This document shows, piece by piece, positions 7,548-13,797 of a stretch of DNA of 31,482 bases. Origin of the DNA: JAUYIV01 sp035464675 (GTDB taxonomy: Bacteria; Actinomycetota; Acidimicrobiia; Spongiisociales; UBA11373). The position numbers were made by a program, and so were the translations under genes. Under the pieces are notes generated by a model. The model was not told where the DNA came from. It ran no database searches and worked only from the letters and a program-made list of their open reading frames with translations. The DNA lies in assembly GCA_035464675.1 (NCBI GenBank), contig DATHSA010000067.1, positions 1 to 31,482 on the forward strand. Reading direction: 5' to 3'. Position 1 is the first letter of the stretch; every line of letters begins with the position of its first letter.

Positions 7548-7563
7548 CGGGTGGTCTCACCCG
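7548..7563 (-). promoter_or_regulatory. Hairpin abutting the sigma gene ribosome-binding site
   Basis: In the mRNA, CGGGUG and CACCCG pair as a 6-bp stem with tetraloop AGAC. The stem ends directly at the GGGGAGAGGA ribosome-binding region, so folding could affect translation. Confidence 0.45.
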
Positions 7564-7585
7564 TCCGTCGTCCCTGGAAATGCGT

Positions 7586-7643
7586 AGCCGGCCCGTGCGC
7601 CGGAGAACGTTGGCGCTGGTGAACTGTTTCACAAGGGCCGGCT
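7586..7643 (-). promoter_or_regulatory. Predicted three-way RNA junction at the 5' end of the sigma factor leader
   Basis: On the minus strand a 9-bp outer stem, AGCCGGCCC (7643-7635) with GGGCCGGCT (7594-7586), encloses two hairpins. One is GTGAA-ACAG-TTCAC (7632-7619). The other is GCGCC with GGCGC around a 10-base loop (7616-7597). Each junction strand is exactly two bases (TT, CA, AC), so every base is accounted for. The predicted transcription start is within a base or two of the outer stem's first base. No known leader family was recognised. It may be a regulatory leader or a stabilising 5' structure. Confidence 0.5.
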
Positions 7644-7650
7644 CCCGCTC

Positions 7651-7679
7651 ACTATGTCATAGAGCGTCCTTCTTGTGAA
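7651..7679 (-). promoter_or_regulatory. Promoter of the sigma factor gene
   Basis: TTCACA (-35, 7679-7674) and CATAGT (-10, 7656-7651) are 17 bases apart on the minus strand. The predicted start near 7644 gives a leader of about 116 bases. The -10 lies inside the palindrome CTATGTCATAG. Confidence 0.55.
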
Positions 7680-7687
7680 CCCCCCAA

Positions 7688-7746
7688 TTCGTTTGAGGAT
7701 TCCAGGCTTTTCGCGTTCCCCCCTGCGAGGGTATTTCAAACACGAA
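7688..7746. other. Sigma-DUF255 intergenic region: imperfect inverted repeat
   Basis: The gap between the divergent sigma and DUF255 genes (7529-7850, 322 bases) is the longest gene-free stretch in the window. Beyond the sigma leader and the two promoters, it holds an imperfect inverted repeat: TTCGTTTGA (7688-7696) and TCAAACACGAA (7736-7746, two extra bases). Inside is a small hairpin CCCT-GCG-AGGG (7721-7731). It sits upstream of both promoters, so a shared regulator site is possible. No open reading frame of its own is convincing. The remaining part, 7747-7837, shows nothing clear. Confidence 0.35.
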
Positions 7747-7837
7747 CTGTTGATAGGCGACCACCCCACGTGGTTGGGCGTCGAGGCGGGCGATCTCGGG
7801 CGCGGAGCCGGACCTCAGGTAGGCGGCGCGGACTTCG

Positions 7838-7843
7838 TACCAT
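7838..7843 (+). promoter_or_regulatory. -10 box of DUF255 gene (leaderless)
   Basis: TACCAT ends seven bases before ATG 7851, without a ribosome-binding site in between. Confidence 0.5.
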
Positions 7844-7850
7844 CTTCCGC

Positions 7851-9866
7851 ATGCCCAATCGCCTCGCCGACGCGACTTCGCCGTACCTCCAGCAACATGC
7901 CGACAACCCTGTGGACTGGTTCGAGTGGGGTGAGGACGCGTTCGCCGAGGCCCGGAGGCGCGACGTGCCCATCCTGCTCTCGGTCGGATACGCCTCGTGC
8001 CACTGGTGCCATGTCATGGCCCACGAGTCGTTCGAGGACCCCGCCACGGCCGGGGTCATGAACGAACACTTCGTCAACGTGAAGGTCGACCGCGAGGAGC
8101 GTCCCGACGTCGACCGCATCTACATGGATGCCGTCCAGGCCATGACCGGGCGGGGTGGCTGGCCGATGACGGTGTTCCTCACACCCGAAGGCGAGCCGTT
8201 CTACGCAGGCACCTACTTCCCGAAGGCGGACCGCGGCGGAATGCCCTCCTTCCGACGGGTGCTCGCGGCGATGACCGACGCCTGGACGAACAAACGGGAC
8301 GAGATCGGTGTCCAGGCAGGTGCGCTCAGACAGTCGATCGCCACACCGACGGTGCCGCCCGGCGGTGCTCCGACAGCCGACCTCCTCGAGCGGGCCATGG
8401 CCGGCCTGGCGGCGCAGTTCGACGAGGGCAACGGCGGATTCGGTGGCGCGCCCAAGTTCCCCCAGGCACCCACCCTCGAGTTCCTCCTCCGGGCCTGCGG
8501 GCGCCCGTGGGCGCCGGATGCCGAGCGGATGCTGGTGCGGACCCTCGAAGCCATGGCCCGGGGCGGGATCCATGACCGCCTCGGAGGCGGGTTCTCCCGG
8601 TACTCGGTGGACGCCGGGTGGCTCGTGCCCCACTTCGAGAAGATGCTCTACGACAACGCACTGCTCGCCCGCATCTACACCCGTGCATTTCAGATCACCG
8701 GCGTCGAGAGGTTCCGCACGGTGGCGAGAACCACCCTCGAGTACATGCTGCGTGACCTGGCGCTACCGGGTGGCGGCTTCGCATCCGGCGAGGACGCGGA
8801 CTCCGAGGGAGAGGAGGGCAGGTTCTACGTCTTCGCGCACGACGAGGTGGTCCGGGCCGCCGGCGACCATGCGGAGTTGGTCACGAGGGCACTCGGGGTC
8901 ACCCCGGAGGGCAACTTCGAGGGTCGCTCGATCCTCCACGAGCCGCTGACGATCGAGGAGGTGGCCGCCGAGTTCGATCTGGGCGTCGGCGAGACCCGCC
9001 AGATCGTCGGCCGCGCCGAGGAGAGGCTCCTGAACATCAGGGCCGAGCGAGTCCGTCCGGGTCTCGACGACAAGGCGATCTGCGCGTGGAACGCCCTCGC
9101 CGTGCGGGCCCTTGCGGAAGCCGGAGTGGTACTGGGGGATGCCAGATACGTCGAGGCGGCCCAGGAGACGGCGAGGTACATCCTCGACGACATGCGCCTG
9201 CCCGATGGCCGTCTCATTCGGGCCCGCCGGGACGGCCGAGGACGGATCCCTGCCTTCTGCGACGACTACGCGGCGACGGCGGTGGCGTTCTTCGTGTTGT
9301 TCGAAGCCACCGGCGACGACGTGTGGTATCGCCATGGAGCGGGTACCACCCAGAAGATGGTCGACCTGTTTCTCGACGAGTCCGACGGGATGTTCTTCGC
9401 AACGGGACATGATGCCGAGCAGCTCATCGCCCGGCCCAAGAACGTTTTCGACAACCCCACTCCTTCGGACAACTCGTTGGCCGCCGAGGCGATGCAGTAC
9501 ATGGCGGCGTTCTCGGCCGAGCCTGCGTGGTTCGATCGCGTCGACGTCACCCTTCGTGGCGCCTCCCTGCTGATGGAGCGGCACCCTGCCGCAGCCGGGC
9601 AGTTCCTCGCCGTCTCCCTGGTCCAGCTGGCGCCCGCACACGAGGTGGCGATCGTGGGGCCTGACCGGTATGAACTGATCGAGGTGGTCCGGTCCCGATA
9701 CCGACCCGAGGTGTTCCTGGCGACCGGCGACGAGGGCGGCGTCGTGCCGCTGCTGACGGACAAACCGCCTCGCGACTCCAGGGCCACCGCCTACGTATGC
9801 CGGGGATTCGTCTGCGATGCGCCGACCACCGATCCCTCCGAATTGGAGGCGGCTCTGCCGCGATGA
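7851..9866 (+). CDS. DUF255 thioredoxin-fold / (alpha/alpha)6-barrel protein (YyaL/SSP411 family)
   Basis: 671-residue member of the widely conserved family that joins a thioredoxin-like N-terminal domain to a glycosidase-like alpha/alpha barrel. The family start is visible as MPNRLADATSPYLQQHADNP, followed by VDWFEWGEDAF. The redox-type motif CHWC is near residues 50-53, then VDREERPDVDRIYM and GGWPMTVFLTP. The barrel part contains GGGFSRYSVDAGWLVPHFEK, MLYDNALLARIY and DDKAICAWNALAVRALAEAG. Length and motifs are complete. The biochemical role of the family is poorly defined; a redox or sugar-epimerase/mannosidase-like function has been suggested for relatives. ATG 7851 is chosen over an upstream start because it opens the conserved N-terminus and follows a -10 box at leaderless spacing. 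Confidence 0.9.
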   Translation: MPNRLADATSPYLQQHADNPVDWFEWGEDAFAEARRRDVPILLSVGYASCHWCHVMAHESFEDPATAGVMNEHFVNVKVDREERPDVDRIYMDAVQAMTGRGGWPMTVFLTPEGEPFYAGTYFPKADRGGMPSFRRVLAAMTDAWTNKRDEIGVQAGALRQSIATPTVPPGGAPTADLLERAMAGLAAQFDEGNGGFGGAPKFPQAPTLEFLLRACGRPWAPDAERMLVRTLEAMARGGIHDRLGGGFSRYSVDAGWLVPHFEKMLYDNALLARIYTRAFQITGVERFRTVARTTLEYMLRDLALPGGGFASGEDADSEGEEGRFYVFAHDEVVRAAGDHAELVTRALGVTPEGNFEGRSILHEPLTIEEVAAEFDLGVGETRQIVGRAEERLLNIRAERVRPGLDDKAICAWNALAVRALAEAGVVLGDARYVEAAQETARYILDDMRLPDGRLIRARRDGRGRIPAFCDDYAATAVAFFVLFEATGDDVWYRHGAGTTQKMVDLFLDESDGMFFATGHDAEQLIARPKNVFDNPTPSDNSLAAEAMQYMAAFSAEPAWFDRVDVTLRGASLLMERHPAAAGQFLAVSLVQLAPAHEVAIVGPDRYELIEVVRSRYRPEVFLATGDEGGVVPLLTDKPPRDSRATAYVCRGFVCDAPTTDPSELEAALPR

Positions 9867-9910
9867 GCGTCGACGAACATCTCGCCGAATCTCTACCAGA
9901 CACCAACGTC

Positions 9911-9916
9911 TACATT
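9911..9916 (+). promoter_or_regulatory. -10 box of LCP gene (leaderless)
   Basis: TACATT ends eight bases before ATG 9925. Confidence 0.45.
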
Positions 9917-9924
9917 CCGGTCCA

Positions 9925-11055
9925 ATGGACACGAGGGTGAACGGGTACCTGCGTCGCGTCTTCGTCGTCATCGGCGTCGCGTTCGTTGTCGTCGCCGGGT
10001 GGACGGGATACCGGCTATGGCGTGCCTGGAGCGACGTCGACCGGGTCTCGTTCAACCCCGGGTCCGCACGAGTCGCCCTGGAGGGGACCGGGTCGGGTCA
10101 GGTCGAAGTCGACTACGAGCCGATTCCCGCAGAGACGCCGCTGGAGCAGGCCGGCCCCATCATCGAGGGCGAACTGGCACAAGAGGCAGACGCCTACGCC
10201 ACCGCCCTGAGCCGCAGCTCGGACGAGACGGTCGACGCCTATCTCATCATCGGCAGCGACCAACGCGATGCCCTCGGCCAAAGCCGGCGAGCCGACGTCA
10301 TTCTGATGTTCATCCTCCCCGCGGATGGCGCAAACCCGATCCTGCTCTCCATCCCCCGCGACCTCTACCTGCCCAACCCGTGCACCGGCGAGATGTCGCG
10401 GATCAACGCCAATCTCAACGGCTGCGGGGACTTCGCCAACGGGCCGGAGCAGCTGGCGGTGGCGGTCGAGGACTTCACCGGTATCCAGGTGGACCACTTC
10501 GCCGTATTCGACTTCGACGGCTTCCGCGCCATCGTCGACAGAGTCGGGGGCATCGAGGTGTGCGTCGAGAACCCCGTTCGGGATCTCAACGTGCAACCCA
10601 CCCCGCTGCGGCTGCCTGCGGGGTGCTCGACCATCGGCGGTGACATGGCCCTGTCGTGGGTGCGCTCCCGCCGGACCCAGGAGCAGATCGACGGGGTGTG
10701 GCGCACCATGGACTCGGTGAGCGACCTCGCGCGCAATCAGCGACAGCAGGACCTCATCGTCCAGGCCCTCAGCCGGGTGAAGCGCTTCACCGACATATCC
10801 GAGTTGACCGCGCTGGTCGAGGATCTGTCCAACACCTTCACCATCGACGACAACCTGAGCCTCGGGCAGGCGATCGGCACCGCGTGGAGCCTGCGATCCC
10901 TGGATCTGTCGACGATCGTCCGGCCGGTGCTGGAGGTGGCGAACTACATCGACCCGTACGGTCGCTACGTGCTCGTACCCACGAAGTCGTTCGAGGAGGT
11001 CGTCGTGGCGGCAGATCCTTCGGCTGCCTCGCTCTTCGCTCCGGCCGAGGGCTGA
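9925..11055 (+). CDS. LytR-CpsA-Psr (LCP) family cell-wall glycopolymer transferase
   Basis: 376-residue membrane-anchored protein. One transmembrane helix lies at about residues 10-28 (VFVVIGVAFVVVAGW), with the rest outside. The LCP domain starts near residue 105 and shows its signature elements: DAYLIIGSDQRD, SRRADVILMFIL, LLSIPRDLYLP and RINANLNGCGD. These hold the Arg and Asp residues that bind the pyrophosphate lipid and metal in known LCP enzymes. The family moves teichoic-acid, arabinogalactan or capsular chains from undecaprenyl carriers onto peptidoglycan, so the likely role is attachment of a wall polymer. ATG 9925 puts the membrane anchor at the N-terminus. The following gene also encodes a membrane-anchored extracytoplasmic protein. 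Confidence 0.88.
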   Translation: MDTRVNGYLRRVFVVIGVAFVVVAGWTGYRLWRAWSDVDRVSFNPGSARVALEGTGSGQVEVDYEPIPAETPLEQAGPIIEGELAQEADAYATALSRSSDETVDAYLIIGSDQRDALGQSRRADVILMFILPADGANPILLSIPRDLYLPNPCTGEMSRINANLNGCGDFANGPEQLAVAVEDFTGIQVDHFAVFDFDGFRAIVDRVGGIEVCVENPVRDLNVQPTPLRLPAGCSTIGGDMALSWVRSRRTQEQIDGVWRTMDSVSDLARNQRQQDLIVQALSRVKRFTDISELTALVEDLSNTFTIDDNLSLGQAIGTAWSLRSLDLSTIVRPVLEVANYIDPYGRYVLVPTKSFEEVVVAADPSAASLFAPAEG

Positions 11056-11099
11056 GCTGCCCGCGAGAATGCGTGACGCCCTTTCGCGAATCCCGCACT

Positions 11100-11105
11100 T
11101 AGGAT
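11100..11105 (+). promoter_or_regulatory. Candidate -10 box for the membrane protein at 11124
   Basis: TAGGAT, followed by a purine-rich GGAGAGG (11111-11117) seven bases before GTG 11124. Unlike most genes here, this one would carry a short leader with a ribosome-binding site. Confidence 0.4.
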
Positions 11106-11123
11106 GGTCCGGAGAGGTCAGCC

Positions 11124-12086
11124 GTGGAACGACAACCACCAGCCGGGCCCGGCGGCGGGGAACCCTTCCCCTCCTTCGACCCCGACTTCACACCATCTGA
11201 GCCAGCCCGCGGCAAGGCCCCGCAGGGCGGATCACCGCGGCCGCAGCAGCGCCCCGCACAGCCGGGCGGCGGTCCGCCCCGAGGGGGTGACCAGCCCAAC
11301 CCGTGGATAGTCGGACTGGCGGTGGCCTCGGTGCTCGCCGCGGTCAGCATCATCACGTTCGGCGTGTTCGGCGGCGCCTCGGAGGGGACCGCCGGCGGAA
11401 CCACCGTGGCCACGACGGTTCCCACCGACACGACGGTTCCCGGCGACACCTCGACGACTTCCCTGCCCGACGACGGCAGTACGACGGTCCCTGGCCAGAC
11501 GACGATCCCCGGCGGCGGCGGTGACGGCACGATCGTCCCCGTCGGCGACCCGATCCCCCTCAGTGAGATGCAGATGAGGGCGGCCGGAATCGGTTCCCTC
11601 GAATTCGGGGACGCGTCGGACCAGGTGCTCGGACGCCTGGCCTCGACGTACGGGCAGCCCACCGACGACACCGGATTCCGTGTCGGCGATGGCAGCTTCG
11701 GGGAGTGCCCCGGCGACTCGGTGCGGGTGGTCCGATGGGGACCGCTCAACATCGTCTCCGTCGGCGAGCAGGGCAGCGCCGAGTTCGTCTCGTACCGCCT
11801 GGACCTGCGATACGGAGGCATCAGCTCCCCCACCACCGACATCGCCACCCTCTCGGGTCTCCGGGTGGGCGATCAGGTCGGGGACCTCGAGCGGATCTAT
11901 GAGGGCTTCAGCATCGTGTACGTGGTCGACGACGCCATCGGCCTGACCTTCGAACTTCGAGAGAACCAGGGCGGCGACCTCCTGCTGTGGGGCCCGGTCG
12001 ACTCCCAGGCCGAGGACGCCCTCGTGACCGGCATCTACTCGAAGGACCACTGCGAGACCCCGGAGCCCGACGCGCCGGACGCGTAG
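11124..12086 (+). CDS. Single-pass membrane protein with Thr/Pro-rich linker and unknown outer domain
   Basis: 320 residues, no recognised family. The N-terminal 60 residues are low-complexity Pro/Gly/Gln/Arg and probably cytosolic. A transmembrane helix follows at about residues 62-82 (IVGLAVASVLAAVSIITFGV). Then comes a spacer built of Thr, Pro, Val and Asp (TTVPTDTTVPGDTSTTSLP), of the kind that spans the cell wall in actinobacteria. The outer domain of about 170 residues contains two related pieces, AAGIGSLEFGDASDQVLGRL and SGLRVGDQVGDLERIYEGF, each a hydrophobic strand followed by G-D-x-x-x-x-V/L. That looks like an internal repeat. GTG 11124 is chosen for its ribosome-binding site. The domain may bind peptidoglycan or a small ligand, which is unproven. 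Confidence 0.65.
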   Translation: MERQPPAGPGGGEPFPSFDPDFTPSEPARGKAPQGGSPRPQQRPAQPGGGPPRGGDQPNPWIVGLAVASVLAAVSIITFGVFGGASEGTAGGTTVATTVPTDTTVPGDTSTTSLPDDGSTTVPGQTTIPGGGGDGTIVPVGDPIPLSEMQMRAAGIGSLEFGDASDQVLGRLASTYGQPTDDTGFRVGDGSFGECPGDSVRVVRWGPLNIVSVGEQGSAEFVSYRLDLRYGGISSPTTDIATLSGLRVGDQVGDLERIYEGFSIVYVVDDAIGLTFELRENQGGDLLLWGPVDSQAEDALVTGIYSKDHCETPEPDAPDA

Positions 12087-12223
12087 GGAGAGGGCGGACG
12101 GCAGAGGGCTTCAGGTCGAGTTGCGCCGCGGTGACCGCCCCGGGGGCCGGTGTCCAGCGTGTCGACTGATGCACGGGCTCGCCCCCAGCGACACCTTCCA
12201 CGACCTCGTGGTTCCGTAACGGC

Positions 12224-12784
12224 ATGGCCAGACTCCTCTACATCGCAAACGTGTCCCTCGACGGATACACCGAGGACGAGCAGGGCGATTTCCAGTGGAC
12301 CGAACCCGCCGACGACGTGTTCGCGTTCATCACCGATCTCATACGACCGCTGGGCACCCACCTCTTGGGAAGGCGCATGTACGAGACGATGGCCGTCTGG
12401 GAGACCGACCCCAGCCTCGCCGCCCAGTCGCCGCTCATGGCCGACTTCGCGAACGTCTGGAGAGACGCAGAGAAGGTGGTCCATTCCATGACACTCACGG
12501 CCGCATCGACTGCAACGACGCGGCTCGAGAGCAGCTTCGAAGCCGAGTCGGTCCGCGGCATGAAGGCGTCGGCCACCCATGACATGTCCGTGGGCGGTCC
12601 GAACCTGGCGGCACATGCGTTCGAGGCGGGGCTCGTCGACGAGTGCCAGTTCTTCGTCTATCCGCTCGCCGTCGGTGGGGGAAAGCGCGCATTGCCCCGA
12701 CATGTGCGCATCGAGCTCGAGCTCCTGGATGAACGGCGTTTCAGCAACGGTGTCGTGAACCTCCGATACCGGACTGCTCGCTGA
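12224..12784 (+). CDS. Dihydrofolate-reductase-like (RibD C-terminal) family protein
   Basis: 186-residue stand-alone protein of the RibD C-terminal/DHFR-like fold. It starts MARLLYIANVSLDGYTEDEQ, typical of this family, with the pterin/flavin-site-like GRRMYETMAVWE near residues 46-58. Next come a nucleotide-binding-like region ATHDMSVGGPNLAAHAF and the closing VDECQFFVYPLAVGGGK. Members are usually annotated as dihydrofolate reductase or pyrimidine reductase homologues, but most have no assigned substrate, and true folate reductase activity should not be assumed. No ribosome-binding site or properly spaced -10 box precedes ATG 12224. A 16-codon open frame (12169-12219) ends four bases before it. 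It converges on the VOC gene; 12785-12919 contains nothing I recognise. Confidence 0.8.
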   Translation: MARLLYIANVSLDGYTEDEQGDFQWTEPADDVFAFITDLIRPLGTHLLGRRMYETMAVWETDPSLAAQSPLMADFANVWRDAEKVVHSMTLTAASTATTRLESSFEAESVRGMKASATHDMSVGGPNLAAHAFEAGLVDECQFFVYPLAVGGGKRALPRHVRIELELLDERRFSNGVVNLRYRTAR

Positions 12785-12919
12785 GTCGCCACACCGACGA
12801 TCTCGATGCGGCCGATTTCGAGGGTATCGAGTCGTCCGTCGGCCGGAACGTCTCGGTGACCCCGGAATCGATCACATCCACCATGCTTCGAAGATGAGGG
12901 GGGGCTTCCGCCGAACCCG

Positions 12920-13378
12920 TCACACGTCGAGCCAGCGTCCCTGCGAATCCCCGGCACCCCGAAAGGGCGCCCGCGTCGACAGTTGCCACCTCACCCCGTA
13001 CCGATCCAGGAAGGCCAGCCACTCCTCCCGGTGGTCTTCGATGGTTTCATCGGCGAGCCGACCAGCCACTGCCTCGATCTCGTCGCGAGTCGCGACCAAC
13101 CCGACTGCATAGAACCGCTCGCCCGTCGGCGCCGCGGGGAACAGGGCGAGCGTCACATCGTCACGCTCGAGGCCGACCATCCCGATCTCCACACCGGCCG
13201 CCTCGGCGTCGTCCCAGGTCTTGTCCTGCGGCAACTGCGCCCAGACGGCGGCGTCGATCCCCCCGCCGCCCTGCGGCGCCTCGCGCACGACGACCTGGAG
13301 ACCGAAGAGTCGCGCGTAATACTCCTCGGCCGCTCGCAGGTCGGGACCGACGAACACGGCGACGTGCCGGTATCGCAT
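12920..13378 (-). CDS. VOC (glyoxalase/bleomycin-resistance fold) family protein
   Basis: 152-residue single-unit VOC protein. The opening MRYRHVAVFVGPDLRAAEEY, followed by YARLFGLQVV, is the usual first beta-alpha-beta element, and the C-terminal half repeats the fold (AVGLVATRDEIEAVAGRL, then WLAFLDRYGVRWQL). A metal-binding His is present in the first strand (YRHVAVF). The family ranges from glyoxalase I to dioxygenases and antibiotic-binding proteins, so no substrate is given. ATG 13378 has TAGGGT ending six bases upstream and is probably translated from a leaderless message. Confidence 0.78.
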   Translation of the reverse strand: MRYRHVAVFVGPDLRAAEEYYARLFGLQVVVREAPQGGGGIDAAVWAQLPQDKTWDDAEAAGVEIGMVGLERDDVTLALFPAAPTGERFYAVGLVATRDEIEAVAGRLADETIEDHREEWLAFLDRYGVRWQLSTRAPFRGAGDSQGRWLDV

Positions 13379-13384
13379 GTGCCG

Positions 13385-13390
13385 ACCCTA
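13385..13390 (-). promoter_or_regulatory. -10 box of VOC gene (leaderless)
   Basis: TAGGGT on the minus strand ends six bases before ATG 13378, and lies between that gene and the stop of the DUF4177-like gene. Confidence 0.5.
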
Positions 13391-13402
13391 GAGGCCGAGT
13401 GC

Positions 13403-13708
13403 TCAGCGCGACAGGGGTCGCTTCAGGTACAGGACCGTCTGGCCCGAGGGGTCGTGCGGCGGCACCACCGACACCAGCTCCCACCCGTCGGCTCCGAAGC
13501 CGTTGAGGCGACGCTGGGCGTCTGCCGAGTTGGTGCCTCCGTACGTCGCCAGATACTCCCATTGCTGCGGAGTCCGGGACTCCTCCTCTGGAAGGTCCAC
13601 GACCTGCACCGTCGAAGCAGGAAGATGCTCCTGATCGATCTCCCCCTCCACCCCAACGAACTCGAGTGCCTGATGTAGTTCCTCGTCGAATGTCACGGCC
13701 TCATTCAT
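13403..13708 (-). CDS. Small DUF4177-like protein
   Basis: 101 residues. The C-terminal half, WEYLATYGG followed by a short helix and GFGADGWELVSVVPPHD, then VLYLKRPL, matches the small DUF4177 fold (W-E-Y ... L-N-x-x-G-x-x-G-W-E-L-V ... Y-x-K-R). Its function is unknown. The N-terminal 45 residues are acidic (EELHQALEFVGVEGEIDQEH) and unfamiliar. ATG 13708 has no good ribosome-binding site, so the start is the best guess only. The gene stands alone between the VOC gene and the acyl-CoA synthetase. Confidence 0.6.
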   Translation of the reverse strand: MNEAVTFDEELHQALEFVGVEGEIDQEHLPASTVQVVDLPEEESRTPQQWEYLATYGGTNSADAQRRLNGFGADGWELVSVVPPHDPSGQTVLYLKRPLSR

Positions 13709-13756
13709 CGACTCGCGATCACCACCGACTCGATGACCATTCCTCGGCGCACGAAT

Positions 13757-13766
13757 TGACTAGTCA
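13757..13766. promoter_or_regulatory. Perfect 10-bp palindrome TGACTAGTCA
   Basis: An exact palindrome in the 89-base gap between the acyl-CoA synthetase stop and the DUF4177-like start. It is AT-richer than its surroundings and could be part of the promoter or operator of the DUF4177-like gene. Confidence 0.25.
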
Positions 13767-13797
13767 CCACGGCCTTTCGCAAGGAGCTCGCCGCCGG

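Noticed and set aside
7529..7850. tRNA or other known RNA gene in the sigma-DUF255 gap
   Set aside because: No cloverleaf, T-loop motif or other familiar RNA signature was found. Only the sigma leader structure and an inverted repeat are visible.
12785..12919. A gene or terminator in the gap between the DHFR-like and VOC genes
   Set aside because: No convincing frame or strong hairpin is seen; left as plain convergent spacer.
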